From assembly GCA_008933995.1 (NCBI GenBank), contig WARS01000025.1:2525477-2589476 (forward strand): a stretch of DNA of 64,000 nt, read 5' to 3'. The notes under the pieces were generated by a model. The model saw only the letters and a program-made list of their open reading frames with translations. It ran no database searches and had not been told where the DNA came from. Source of the stretch: Datnioides undecimradiatus (lineage: Eukaryota; Chordata; Actinopteri; Lobotiformes; Datnioididae). The position numbers and the translations under genes are program-made. This document shows positions 14,410-27,883 of the stretch, one piece after another. Numbering within the stretch: the stretch's first letter is position 1; every line of letters starts with the position of its first letter.

Positions 14410-14475
14410 CTACAGCTGCCATTGAGAGGCTCTTGAGCAAGGCACTTAACCACCAACTGTTATAACGCTGTAGCT
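14410..14475 (+). repeat. SINE-like interspersed repeat fragment
   Basis: CTTGAGCAAGGCACTTAACC is present intact at about 14432-14451, followed by ACCAACTG. This is the same core as at 5475-5500 on the opposite strand. Only this short part is recognisable, so limits and family are uncertain. Confidence 0.45.
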
Positions 14476-14910
14476 TAGCGGCCACTGGGATGCAAGTGAA
14501 GCGGGGAATTGATGTGTTTCGACTCATTCCTTCTCTGGAATAGATAAAATGTTTGATTCTTACCTTAGAAAAATAATATTTTTATCAAGTTCTTCACTTG
14601 ACAAGGATCCATCTTACATGGTAAAGCAAGCATATTTCAATTAAGAGGTGGATTTCCACCAGAGGGCTGTATCATTTCTATCAGACACATTCAACATCAT
14701 GATGAAATCACTAGAGAGCGAGCAGAGAGGGCCGTTTGGCTAGCGGCCTAAACAGATGGACTATAACACCAGGCTAGGGCAACAACATGGACTACAGGGC
14801 CAAACACACACACGTAACACACGCGTGCAACACACAGACCACGGGGGGATGGCCAATCATACCACCCTCTCTGCCAAGGTCAGTGATCCGCTGAGAAAGA
14901 AAGACACAGG

Positions 14911-14911
<1 letters not shown>

Positions 14912-14946
<35 letters not shown>

Positions 14947-14947
14947 A

Positions 14948-14978
<31 letters not shown>
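14912..14978 (+). repeat. (GT)n microsatellite, interrupted
   Basis: About 30 GT units are interrupted by GTGCGTATGT near 14941-14950 and close with GTATGTGC. It is a compound dinucleotide repeat, likely polymorphic in length. Confidence 0.95.
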
Positions 14979-16911
14979 AGTGTATATCTTCTGTATCTAT
15001 CTATTGGCTGCCCAGAGTGGGGTCCGCAGGACACTATAAGGTCCATATGTTTCTAGCAAAAAAACATTAAAGGTTGCGTATAAAATAATAATACAAATCA
15101 ATTTTTATGGTGTTTAATTTGTTATATATGTTAATATATTGTTATCTCGATATACATACCTGTATACAGATAAAACTGCTGTTTTAATACGATAGCTCCC
15201 AAGAAAAGTGACAGACAGGAAGTCAGTCAAGTAAAGGAATTTGAGATCCTAGTACCATTTTGGACAGAACAGATTCCCGATTGGCCCACCATTACTTTTC
15301 AGTTTTGGCCCTCCAAGGAAGAAAAGTTTGGGAACCTCTAATTTATCTGATGTGAGTCAGATATGTGTTGTAAACCTCTAAATGAATGTAAGAAATTAAT
15401 GATCTACGGCCATATTACTGGATCACATGTCTTTCAATGCTCTACTCAAACACAATCATCACAAGGACAAATAAGGCTGTTTTACATAATTACACCGTGA
15501 AAATCTTTCCAGCATTTCCAATCTATTCTTCTCCGTCCTGATCTTTTCCATAAACTGTGGTATTCTGTCGTCTGCGCTTGAGCGATTAACAAACCCCCTT
15601 GTCTGGCTAAGAAGCAGGTAAATGAGAGCAAGCCACTGAGAGGTGCTGAGAGTTTGACTCATTACTGTTGAAGGAGAGAGCCCTCTGTGTCTGTAGCGAG
15701 TATGTCATTAAGACTTGTTGAGGTAATTCCTCTCCAATTAGCCTCTCTGTGATATGAGGACCAGTTAAGGAGCGAGCGGTGGCAGACGAGGCCACTCAGA
15801 GTCGAAGCCACCCTCACATGCACATCTCACCTGATCCCCATCAAACAGTTCAACTGACGGCTGTTATTAATACGACTGCTGCTACTGAACTACGAGAACT
15901 ACTACTACTGCTAAAATGACTTTTTAGACATTAATGTGCACACGCCTCAGAGAGGAGAGAGGAGACGTAACACTCTGTTGGAGTTGTTGGCACTACAACA
16001 ACACTCATCCACAGTCCACTTGCGATTGCACGGTGAGGCATGTAGTGATGCTTCTTTTACCTCATGAACAAACTTTGCTTGACTACAAACACCAGCTTAA
16101 ACTGTATTTGCTATGCTATGCTATGGAAAGCAGCGTGATCACACCGTACCAACATGTTTTAACAAAGCACTAACAATAAAGTCGCTTTTACAAGCTAAAT
16201 AAATGTGCATGCAAATACTAAAGTGTTTATGTAATAAAGACACGGACACATAGAAGCTCAGAAATGTGTCCATGCAGTGTTCCATACAAGAAGATGTCCC
16301 CTTCTTGTCTGCAGTCCTCCCTTCATCCCCCTTTGCCTTTCTGACTCATTAAAATGTCATCTTAACACCAGAGACTCTCTCTCTCTCACTCTCTTCCTCT
16401 CCCCCAAGTCTTTGTGTCACTTGCTCACCTTCTTTCTCCAAACATGGTAAACAGAACAGAGCAGCAGCACCACGGTTTGAGAAGATGTGCGTGTAGCTGC
16501 TGAGAGGTTGATAAACATCTCTCTCTCCCTCTCTCTCTCTTTCTCTCTGTCTCTCTCGGACACAGCGCAGCCAAACCCATCTTCACAGCCCATCTGTCTC
16601 CCTTGTGACTACAACCTAAAACTTGAGTGTGAAAGTCACAGGGGGAGATCATTTCTCATGGTTCTTTTATACACTGACTAACAATTTCTAAAATTTGCAG
16701 CACACCTCTCTGGCAATTCATTTGACAAATAAACCTGGCTCCTGGGGAATGAACCAGGCAGAGCTGGGACACAGTCTATGATCAGGAGACAGAGCAGACA
16801 CACACCATATAAGCAGAAATCACACAACAGCTGAAAAACTGGTTGAGGATTGTGTACAGTAACAATTTACTGTTTTATTATGTGCATTACACTGTGTAAG
16901 GAGACACTGGC

Positions 16912-17365
16912 TACTACATGACCAGAAGTATGCGGCCATCTAAAAGTTACCACCTTTTGTTATTATTAAACATTTTATTTCTCTCATTTTGGGCATTAAA
17001 ACTGCCATCAGTCCTCCGGGAAGGCTCTCTATAAATATTTTGGAACCTAACTGCGGAGGTCTTCTCTCATTCAGCCAGAGGGGTGAATGATGTTTGGTGA
17101 TGGGATGCAGGCCCTCTTCAGATTCATCCCAAATGAGTTGGATGGGGCTGAGGTCAAATCTCTGCGCAGGCCAATCAACATCTCCCATCCCAAACTGGGA
17201 AAAACAGTTTTTGGCTGTATGTACTGGGGCAGTGTCGTGCTGAAACAAGAGTGGGGCTACCCCCAAAATGCTGCCTGAGAACAGAGTACTGAATACATCA
17301 CTGTGTGCTTTGGCATTAAGATATCATCGGTTTTCATCCCAATCCGTGCAGAACAGCATACTAAA
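16912..17365 (-). mobile_element. Tc1/mariner-like transposon fossil with transposase C-terminal remnant
   Basis: The plus-strand left edge (TACTACATGACCAGAAGTAT at 16912) is a Tc1-like terminal inverted repeat, so the element lies on the minus strand with its 3' end here. Within it, 16940-17266 is open on the minus strand and reads the end of a DDE transposase: FQHDTAPVHTAK holds the second catalytic Asp (codon 17234-17236), then WPAQRFDLSPIQLIWDE. The catalytic Glu expected in NPIE is Gln here, and the segment between the two is about three residues shorter than the usual DD34E spacing. Homology appears to continue to about 17365, where the 5' part is lost. The element is catalytically dead. 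Confidence 0.75.
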
Positions 17366-17630
17366 AGAACCAAAAAAGAGACACAGACAGTGATTTCCTT
17401 GTACTTTTGTGATATTGTGTATTACTTATTTGAAGTAAACAACTTTCAATTTCTAATTATTGATATTTTACACATTTCTATATAACACTGGAGACATATT
17501 TTGCCTCATTCAGCCTTGTTTTGAACACATTCACAATACAAACAGGGAATTACCTCATTCAAGTTTATTGAATGATTCATTCGTTTAAGAAGAGGCTATA
17601 TGCCTACAAGTGTTAATTTCAGTGTGTATG

Positions 17631-17635
<5 letters not shown>

Positions 17636-17673
<38 letters not shown>
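17636..17673 (+). repeat. (GT)n microsatellite
   Basis: An uninterrupted run of about 18 GT units, flanked by GTGTATGTGCAA and TATGCGTGCATG. Confidence 0.95.
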
Positions 17674-17676
<3 letters not shown>

Positions 17677-17811
17677 CGTGCATGGGTATGAACATGCATT
17701 TGCTGCATGCTCGCTGTGTGTACCAGTTGTCACATACACACCCCCGTCTCTGCAAATGTGAGGCTACTAAGCTCCATCACCAAGGAAACCAGCTTGTTGC
17801 CAGGTAGCAAC

Positions 17812-17890
17812 AGAGAGAGAGAGAGTGAGAGAGACAGACAGAGAGAGAGAGAGAGAGAGAAGAAGACAGAAAGAGAGAAGGAGAAGGGGG
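17812..17890 (+). repeat. (GA)n-rich microsatellite
   Basis: GA units are interrupted by GTGA, CAGACA and AGAAGACAGA. This is a degenerate purine-strand repeat that makes chance Arg/Glu-rich open frames. Confidence 0.9.
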
Positions 17891-20821
17891 AAATTTGTGA
17901 GACAGAAAAGATAAAATTAGATGGAGGTGTGAGACAGCATGTGTGAAAACATGTAGCAGATTTGTTTTTTTAAAGATGCCACCACAATTACAATAGGTCT
18001 TTCTCTCCCACTCCATATTCTGGGGAAAAAAGTTTTTGTAGTGAAACATCAGCTAACTGAGAAATGGCATCGCACTTTGTTAGCACTGCTCATGGAGACC
18101 AAATGGTAAAGTGGAGCTAACAGTAGGTAGCTAGCATGCTGCTGCAAGAATGCAGGTTTTAATGAAGTGGGCAACCTTTCTGAAAAGAGAAAGTTCAATC
18201 TGCATTTTCCTTTTTCACAGCTGCATTCTTTTTTATTTTTTTTTCTGACCAGCGGTCGTGAAGCATCATACTGTTCCTTTGTGCGTGCACTTGGGTGGGC
18301 GGGTGTGCACTTCAATCTATCTGTGTCGAGGCGTTCGAGTTCATAATTAAATCTGACTTTGAGGTCGCCGAAGATTAGAATTAGATTAGAGTTTTACACT
18401 CATTCAACAATGTATGCGACACACAGACAAGGTTACATCACAGCTCTGGTCCAATTGGAGAGCTGCCTCACACTGTCAATCTGTCGGCCTTCATTAGGGG
18501 CTGATGAGGTATCAGCAGATCAGCACAGGACGGTGAAGGAGTTGGTGTGTTTGAGTTTGTGTGGGTTCGTCTGACAACACATTCATGAACTTGGTTGAGA
18601 TTTCCTTTGCAGTGGATGATGTGTGTCGTTAAATGGGTCAGCAGCGATTGGGACAAGAAGGAAAAAGGACAGAAAGAGCAAAAGAGAGAGAAAGATGCAA
18701 AATATATCCACTCTATTTCTGGAGTTGGAATGGACACCATCACATTGTAGGTCTGTGTCAATACATCTCTGAGAACCACCTCCATTTTCGAACAGACAAG
18801 CATTGAGAGTACACAAAATAATATATTATTAAGTGGGAATTGAATCCATAGCTGCAGCCACCAACATAAACCTGCTCGCAGATCCAGATCAATTCCATGG
18901 TGGCAATAATGGCGCTAAGCACGCCTAAGCACAATGCCTCTTCAAAATCCCTGCCATAGTCCCATCTAACATGGCACAGTCAAATTGTCAAACATGGCGG
19001 ATCAGCCGCTAAGCTTCCAAATCATGACACAGCGGATTCAGACTTTTAATATGACACAGCGTGTTTACACTGCAGCAGAGCACAGAGGGAAGAAGGGAGG
19101 GGGCTCACCAGTGAACTGAAGATGGCATTTTAATTAGATCAGGGAGCAGACACGGAAAGAGCGAGGCTGGAAGAGAAGGAGAAGTGAAGAGATAAGAAGC
19201 GAAGAGAAGACAAGACAGGAGCGGGAGGAGAGGAAAGAGAGGGGGGGATGCTTTCATGTGCATCATACCATGTTACCCCTTGGCCATATAATTAGTAGGA
19301 AAAACCTCTCCTTTCATAGCTACACCAGTGATAATCAGCCGTACTGCAGCACTAAACCAACAGGGTTGGCTTCATTACATGACTGTCGCACTCATGCCAG
19401 ACACAAGACATCTGAACATTTCCTTTGAGTGCAAGCAGACAGAATTGAGATTACTGGGGTGAGACATTTTAGTTTAGGTAGACCTGTGTATAGATTAATC
19501 AGAAGGAAATTAATTAACTCCACACTTTTATTGACCTTCATAGTTGAGTGAGCACATGCAATGTTTTATAGAGAGAAAAGTGAGAAGAAGGTGTATCGGG
19601 CTAACTCATTACTGCAGAGAATCATCGAAACCAATTTAGGTACGAGCAAACTATCACACAAGCAAAATAACTCTGCTTTGTTATTTAATTTTTGGCTTAA
19701 GAACAAAGTTAGCAGCTGGATGCTCATTTGTGGCACAACCCCCCATCTTTGATCAGCTAAAAACCTGACAAGTGGTATTTGTTCCAAAACAGAAAGTACA
19801 GCCTAGAGAGTTTCTTTTCACAGCCAGAGAAAAAGAACATATTGCTTCAATGTTATGTCAAAATTATGGTCAAACTGTGCGTAGAAGCCTCTCATAAGAT
19901 TAAAGTAAAGGATATTGAACTAATAAATCCAGATGTTACTCGAGGTGATTCAAATACAGATAACTTGTAGAAGCAACACATGCTGTACCTGGGGCCTAAG
20001 AGGAGATTTGGCTTCATAAAACGTTCCTGTGCAAAGATGTGAAAGAACTTCCACTAATGTATATGAGCAAATTAAAAAAAAATTTGGGATTCAGCAATAT
20101 GGAGTTAGTAGTTGTGGGTGAGAACAAAATTCACTGATCAAGACCATGTGTAAATCACTTTACGAGATAAAAATTAATGAAGGAAAAGGAAAACTGGGAG
20201 GGAGAAACAGAGAAATGAAAAAAAAATGTAGTAGGAGTAAAATTGTACATCGCACTGTTGATTTACCCTCAGTATGTAGTTCCCGCACATGCATCCAGGC
20301 TGGAATTATGAAATAGCCAATCTGTTTCTTTAATGTCTCTATCATGAGAGAGAAAGACACAGGAAGAGCAGAGGTTGCTAGGCTGCAGTGACTAAATATA
20401 CTCCATGACCAAAGGTGATAACTAGTGCACAGTATAGTGTATACTGTACATTATGTGTTTGTTTTGTTCTTTTCCCTTCCACGCATCATAATAGTCTTCC
20501 TGCACTATATAACACTTCTTCTTCACTTTCTTCCTTTTTTTTTTTAACTCCATCTATACCTCAGTCCATGTGTTCCTGCTGTTTTAACCCATATATTAAC
20601 TAACAAACTACTGACTTGGACAAAGAAATGTAAATAGTGTGAGAAAGGGGCAGTGAATGTGGAGACAGAAAGCACCTGACTGCAGTTAAAGGTGGGGGGA
20701 GTTAAAGAGAACAAAACATCGGCAGTGTAAGAAGGAAGAGAGAAAGAGTCACAGTGACAACTGAAGTTGAAAGCAAAGATAAAAACAGAAATGTCCATAT
20801 ACGGTCGCCGGTGTCGCTCGA

Positions 20822-20834
20822 GTTGCCTGGCAAC
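20822..20834. promoter_or_regulatory. perfect RFX-type X-box palindrome
   Basis: GTTGCC-T-GGCAAC matches the X-box consensus fully with a 1-nt spacer. It sits in a locally CpG-containing patch (20800-20860) that contrasts with the AT-rich intron around it. Binding is inferred from the motif only. Confidence 0.45.
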
Positions 20835-23010
20835 CTAAAAGTTTGGCTCGAATCTCGCTGCCAAGTCATTATTGCTGTGAAACAATCTGTATCCTTTTAT
20901 AACTACAGCGAGGACAGAAAGAAGAGAGAGATTTACCATGAAGCAACTCCACACGCTGAGAAACACGGGTCGCTGCAAAGACGAGAGGCAGTAGCTCGTT
21001 ATAACACACCACAGACAGGATGTGGATACTGTGGATAAATGTTTGCAAAATGTATTTCACAGGATTGAAAAAGCACAAATCAAACTCAAACTAACAATGA
21101 ATCATAGTTGAATCATCCTAATGTTATAATATAGTATCCCATTTAATAAAACCTCTTTTTCATTGCGTCTCTTACAGTGTCCCTATGATTCCTCCTCTTA
21201 AACCTAGCTTTGACTTAAATATTCGTGACAAGATGTAACCATTTTAGAAAGTTGCAGGCAAAAGTTGCAGTGATGCAAGCCCGGGACTCAGCTCGTCAAC
21301 ATGCATATATCTAGTTTGAGACAGTTTCAACAGCCAATAAGGTCGTAGGGAAGTCAGCTAGTGTAAGTTGCTCAAAATGAACTTGTGTTAATATTGAAAC
21401 TGCTCCAGGAATGAAGTTAAATAAAATACAGAATACAAAGAAATTAACAAAAGAGGGGAGATCTTTATTTTAAGAAGTTACAAATTATGCACATAAATTT
21501 AAAAAAAACCTGAAAAGCCTGAAGTTGGTGCTGTAAACTGGTGGATTTCATAACCATGAAGAATGGTGCATTACAAGTAGCTGCAAGTTTAAACTCCGAG
21601 CTGGCACTTGCTCACTTGGTCTCCGTCTTGTCCTTCTATTTACCCTCCCACTCCCAGTATTCAGTTACAAACTGTCTGTCTGTCAGCGTCTCTCTTTTGC
21701 TTCCCCACACACATCAAAGTCCTTGTTAAACAGACTTGGTGAGACTGATAGTAAAAGCTAATAGCTAACACGTGGAGGCATAAGCTGCCTAACTTTCTGA
21801 ACCATGTGTTGTGAATGTGTGTGAAGATACAGTATGGAGGGTGTGTTTGTGTGTAGAGCACATAGCATGTATACATACATGTACACGTTTGTAGTATGTG
21901 TGATGGAAAAAAGATGATTATGTGCCTAAAGTTGAGGTCTATGAGCACCTGAAGTTGGTCAGCGAGACACAGAACTACACAAAATACCTTTTACAACAGC
22001 TTCCATGTAAACCTGCATCTCACAGAGACACTGTATCTCTTCTTTATAGAGATCTTGGTTTGAAGAGAGTCATTACAGCCTTACAGCTGGCTCTTTAGGA
22101 CTGTGCATGTACAATTAACACACTGGGACCTTTACAACAGGAAAACAGAGGGGGTAAGACATGTTTTTCTGCCCCCACAACATCCGTTAAGCAAGCATAG
22201 CTGGTTGCTTACATGCTGTACTTTTTTCTTTTATATCTTTCATTGAGCAAACGTACCATGCCAGTGTTAACTTCCTGCTTTGGAGTAAAAGGCTGTGTGG
22301 GCACTTTAAAGTCTTTTAGATGAAGTAAAATACATTATTCACAGCAGCCAATGAGAGAGAGTATTTTTTTGTGTGTGTCTGTGTGTTTGAACCCACTGCT
22401 GTACAAATTCTGCCAGCCTGAGGATTGACAGCTCTGGCAGAAAGGTAATGGGCAGCCACCTCTACATGCCCCTGTGTGTGTATGTGTCTGCTACAGAGAG
22501 AGAGTGTGCATTTGTGTGTGACAGCTAAAGTGCTGCTCAACAGGTGTGTGCTGTGGTCAGCACTAGCAGAGATTAACTACAAGCTACACAAATGTCGCAA
22601 AAGCGCACACTCACACACACATTTGCATAAACACTTATACACACACACACACACGCACGCATACAGACACACCAGAATGTGTCCCCAAGACGTTACTGCC
22701 ATGTATGTATGGCTATATGAATTGATTTGAAGGGTTTTATATGCATAGTTTGCATTTGTCGGCAGTGTTGTCAGGTTTCATCTTGCATCAAAATGTCTTT
22801 ACAATACGTTACAGTGACAATATGAACTTACTATGAAAAGCAATCGTATTGTATTGTACCACATCAGCCAATACGTGATGAGAAATCCAAAAGATTCAGT
22901 GCCCTGGACAGCATTGGGAAATTTACTTTGAAAACTGTAAAATTTCACACTTAGAACAGTAATGTACACAAGTCTGTCCAATGAATAACTGAACAATTGG
23001 CTATTAGTTA

Positions 23011-23120
23011 GGGAAAGAAAGAAAGGAAGAAAGAAAGAAAGAAAAGGAAAGAAAGAAAGAAAGAAAGAAAGAAAGGAAGAAAGAAAGAAAGAAAAGGAAA
23101 GAAAGAAAGAAAGGAGGAAT
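23011..23120 (+). repeat. (GAAA)n tetranucleotide repeat with 50-bp internal duplication
   Basis: GAAA units are interrupted by GGAAG and GAAAAGG. The interruption pattern at 23021-23070 recurs almost exactly at 23071-23116, so the array has duplicated as a 50-bp block. Confidence 0.95.
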
Positions 23121-23865
23121 TATCAGGAAAATTGTGATGATGTTTTTCGCCAGACACCTTAGTTCAACTCACTGGTGCACCATGAAGTCAACACAAAGGA
23201 TGCCCACTTCCCCACAAGTTCATCGATCCATTAAAACAGATACTGAACAAATATGAAAGATTCAACTTAAAAATATGCAATTACCGAATCGCGGGAATTG
23301 AACTGACTGCAGCTTCTAAAGCAGCACAGTTTCATTTTTCCATCTCTTTTCAGTGCCCAGCTCCTTCCCTCCATTTCTCTGATACTCTCACTTCATCCAG
23401 CCCCTCTCTCTCTCCATCTCCCCCTTGATCGCAGTCAGTTTTCCTTCTTATCATCTCACTTCTCCTTCACTCCTCCATGTCTACTACACTTCTCTGTCCA
23501 CAGTTTTCCTCCTTTCATATTTTGACTCTTTCCCTCCTTTACTGTTGCCTCTCTGCCCCCCCTCTCCCTCTCTTTCTCTCCAGTCACCCTTCCCTCTCTC
23601 TCTTACCCCCTCTGTCTAATACTCTGTCACTCTCTCACTATCCATTATTCATGGCGCAGTCACAGTCGGCATTAAAGGACCGCGCAATATCGCTACGGCA
23701 ACAACGCAGCAGAAGCAGCCGCATTGGATCATGGGAAACTGGGTCACCTCCCAGGAGCGGGAGGGTGTGGGGGGTGCAGCGCAGGGAGGTCGCTGTCACA
23801 CACAGACACACACACACACACCTGATGGATGTCCTACAAAGCAGGAGGACAGGAAAGAGAAAGGT

Positions 23866-23868
23866 GAT

Positions 23869-23916
<48 letters not shown>
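23866..23916 (+). repeat. (GA)n microsatellite
   Basis: About 22 GA units with one GATA interruption near 23876. On the complement it gives a long TC run. Confidence 0.95.
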
Positions 23917-23919
<3 letters not shown>

Positions 23920-26900
23920 GTTGGGAATGAGAGATAATTGGTCCGGTCAATGATCCAGATACTTTTACTGGCACAAAAACCACATGGTGCATGTGAGCCT
24001 GTATGGTTGAATAGACACATATACATACACATACTCCTACGATCTCACTCCTGAATAGAGAGCACACACTGCTCTGTACATCTAGCTATTAGTCATGCAA
24101 CCTTAACTCAGTGTGTGGCTGTACAACATTCAGCAAACTAGACAATGAAAGCATTTGCTAATGCTATAAAGAGCCTTGTCTCCTCTTATATTTGGAGTTA
24201 CATTTTGTTATGTATTATACATATTCTAGGACATACTCTCTGCTATCTTATACAAGTTTACACAAACTATAATTCAAACTCAGCAGAATGTGGTATGACA
24301 GTTTGTTTACAATCTGTACCAACAGCAGTCTTAATTAATCAAGCCAGTGGCAACATAAATGAGAAAAACATCCACATGATCCAAGGAGTTGCTGATGAAA
24401 CTTGAGTTTTGTATATTTAAACCTATTAACCATGCAGGAACTTCTCTGTTCTGTGCAATCTTTGGTTTGATGGCAACTGTTTCCCTGCCAAAACAATCAG
24501 ATCGACATCCTGAACCTTCTAAGGGTGTTTTTTACGGTTTGATGTCATTCAATGGACTGAGAACATCGCTCACGGGTGCAATGCTTTTGGGCAACCAACC
24601 TTTATAGCTCAATTGTTAGCACTATCCTAAACGCACTGGAAACTAAGTTTTCAAACTAATCTTCTACAAACTGAATGACACCCATGCATTGTATATCCAA
24701 TTTTCAGTTAATGGGATAAAACATGCATATGTTCCTTAAAAATATATCTCCCAACCGCTGCCCATAACAAACTAACACTTTCATCTCATTTAAATGACGA
24801 TTGATTCTGTGATAAACAGATCTCAGTTAATAGATATGAGTGGAAACAGCACTTTACCGTATTAGCAAGGCCACTCAATTGATCATGACCAATCTGCCTC
24901 CCACCAGCCTCTCAACAATGAATGATAAAAAAAAAAAAATCAGACGCAAAAGCAAACAGATATTCATCTTCTGATGTGAATTCATTATTACACTCTAGAT
25001 GAGTCATTGCAGGAATAAAACAAACACTGGAGCTGGTGACTGCATATCAGGTGGGCATAAATGATGAATGTAAAAAATATATAAGGAACCTCTTTCCAAT
25101 AATGAACCGCAGCGGCTTTCACACGATCCATATCTCAGTTATCTAAAAGATAGAAAGTCTTGATGTGTAACTTATCTTTTGGAGGAAAACCATACGAGTA
25201 GAAGCGTGACTTTTTAGTTTATTCATTCATTTTGTATCCAGTAGCAGAGAGAATTGCACAATGAATAGCAGGGCTTATAGTGAACTACTCTACATACTGA
25301 AGGTGTCTTTATTTTGAAGCAATTGCATTGTCCAGTCAACATTAAATTCATAATGATACGTTAAAGGAAAAAACGAGTCTGTTGTCTGTTTAATTAAAAA
25401 AACATGCGTCCCTATGTTTTACTTTCAGGGTATATCACACACACACATACACACTGAAGCGATCTGTCACATGTTGCCACCACGGAAGAAAACTGAAACA
25501 TCTGTTTCTATGGGAACCCAGCCCTTTGATGATGCAGGCTAAACATGCAAGCCACACTGGCAAGCATGCAGACACACGCACGCGCGCGCACACACACATA
25601 TAGACTATAGTCTGACACACCTTATCAGCAGCCAGAGTAACAACCCCGGATGTGTACGTCTATATGAACCATCACCTTGTTGGTGTCTGTGTGTATATAC
25701 AATGGAGACAGAGAGAGAGAGAGTGGCTGCCAGATCCCAGACCAGATGGCTAAATGTCAGTGAATACCACACCAACATGACTGCTAGTTCTCCCTAACAG
25801 AACCAGTACACACCGCAACACAGCATCACCTATTAATTCAGTGAGCAAGTGAGGCTAAAGCTTCTGCACGGGATGAGATTTCAGATATGTGCGTTTGATC
25901 TCGGGACAGTCAGGTGGCATTTGAAGGCATTACCACAGCTGTAGAACCCTTAATTCAAACGTCACAGTGACGACAATTTAATACTGCAACTTGTTCTGTT
26001 ATTGACAGGTCTGCCTCTTCCTGTTGCTTCTAAATGTCAATTCTTGCACCTGAGTAGTTTTTAGTCTCTAGTACTAAGAAATCCAATGACAGCATTTGCA
26101 TTAAGCTCAGCAGAGATCGACTGATGGGGGCCTTTTAGCTAAAAGTAGCAGGTGGGCAGTTTGCTTTGTCCCCTGGTGATGTCACACCAGGCTTTTATGG
26201 CTGGTTAAATATTAGTCTGGAATGATGAAGACACATACACACACATGCACACACATGGTACACACTACACCTGTTTGCCACCCTAATTTGCCCAGATATC
26301 TACTGTGTACTTCCATTACCTCTGTTGCCATGACTCTGGTGTTTGCTGTATAAGCAATATGCGGTGTCACTGTGTGTGTGGCTACTACTGGGATGCCAGT
26401 GATGGGATAATCCAACAGATTGCGCTCAGATTTTCCACTATAAAGCTACAAGGCTGAGCACTAACCACATTTTGACCAAGAGAGGTAGAAAAGAAAATGG
26501 AAAAGCCTTTTAGTTTCAGTCAGATCGGTGTTATACTGTGAGTATTGATCAATGACTTTGTGTATCTCAGTAGATCAAGCAAAGAAGTAATAAGCTTTTG
26601 TTTGCTTTTGACACACACACACACACCACACACACACACACAAATGACATACTAGAAATGACAGTCATATGCATATACATAGCCAAAACTTGCTTCTGAT
26701 TGGCAACAAAGGTTTAGTCAAAGCTGGAGATGACTTTTTGGTTGCTTTAGTGCAAATGGAGAAATGGCCATTACATTAATGGACTTTATGCTGATTCATG
26801 GACTTGTTGACCTTATCACTACTCCTATGACGTCATCCATATGCTGCCACATGCCCAGTTAACACTAACAACTGTTAAACTTGGCCGTGTTCACTCTATT

Positions 26901-27825
26901 TCCTTCTGAGAGTCAGTTGTTTTAGCCCTTCCCAGGAAAAAGCAGCTTTCTGACAAACCTGCCTTGAAGAGAATTAGTAAAATATATCTTTACACATTGG
27001 AGAAACAAAATATATCCAATTGCTCAAAAAAGCAAGGACAGCAGGTGGTGATTAGGTATAATCATAAACAATATGTCAAACAGTGAAGAACAATGTAAGC
27101 ATGCATAGTGAGATTAATGTCCTTTGGTGGTAGACACTTCAAAACACAAACCAGTAGTCCGCCATTCTTGTTGTTGTTTTACATGCAAGCTTAACTGACA
27201 AAGCAGTGGAGAGCATGCATGAATTTCAGGCTGAAACACAAAGGAAGATGTGTGTTTTGCAGAATATCCGCATACATGTGAACAAGACCAAGTCCAGTAC
27301 ATTTGCCATAGTGGCAAACTAATGTACGATGGTGATGTTTCTAGCTGAAAATGAGGACATTAAGACTGACATCGCTCCCTGTGGTAATGTTGCATTGAGA
27401 ACTTTGAGTTTCAGTGATGGACAGAGACATTACTCTGTCTTTCTCTCCGTGTGCTCTGTGGGAGCAGTAATGTGGGTCGATGTGAGGCAGAGGTGGACAC
27501 TTTTAGCTCAGTAAAAATATCCTGCTCGATCTCTTTCTCGTCTTTCCCTCCCTCACTCTCTCTCGCCTTCACCACTGGCACATCTGGAGCGGCACACAAA
27601 TGATCAAATATTCACCTCAGCATTACTAGCTTCTTTCAGACGGTTATGTAATGTTAATAATTCTTGCCCCGGCATCTGCATCAGGGAAACTTTATTTTAG
27701 TTTCATAAGGCTCATTTGACCTGATTTAACATGACTAAGTTTGCCAGATTAATGCTGAACTGAATACCAATGCGGCATCACACAAATCCACATGCATATC
27801 CACAGATCCTATATATGCCCTCCCA

Positions 27826-27828
<3 letters not shown>

Positions 27829-27877
<49 letters not shown>
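27829..27877 (+). repeat. (CA)n microsatellite
   Basis: About 24 uninterrupted AC units ending in ATATACAAACATAG. On the cacna1c transcript strand it reads (GU)n. Confidence 0.95.

Positions 27878-27883
<6 letters not shown>

Larger units (their letters stand above)
7028..16911. other. cacna1c intron 3 (part): non-coding
   Basis: I see no supported exon. Simple repeats are at 8973-9009 (CA), 11147-11179 (CA) and 14912-14978 (GT with GC/GTA interruptions), with TC/CT runs at 7409-7434, 11860-11990 and 16374-16396. A SINE-like fragment lies at 14410-14475. A near-perfect X-box (one mismatch) is at 7607-7620. A purine-rich stretch lies around 10050-10200 and 10320-10370. Around 15270-15345 the wording resembles a common fish repeat, but too little is conserved to call it. 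Confidence 0.65.
17366..23010. other. cacna1c intron 3 (part): non-coding
   Basis: No exon is supported. A (GT)n run is at 17636-17673 and a long (GA)n-rich stretch at 17812-17890, followed by purine-rich DNA. A perfect RFX X-box is at 20822-20834 and a spaced X-box-like palindrome at 17796-17811. Purine-rich stretches lie at 19080-19250. A (CA)n run is at about 22636-22655. The remainder is unremarkable AT-rich sequence. Confidence 0.65.

Noticed and set aside
23283..23330. Minus-strand AGTTCAATTCCCGC resembling a tRNA T-arm
   Set aside because: There is no matching acceptor, D-arm or anticodon arm upstream at tRNA spacing.
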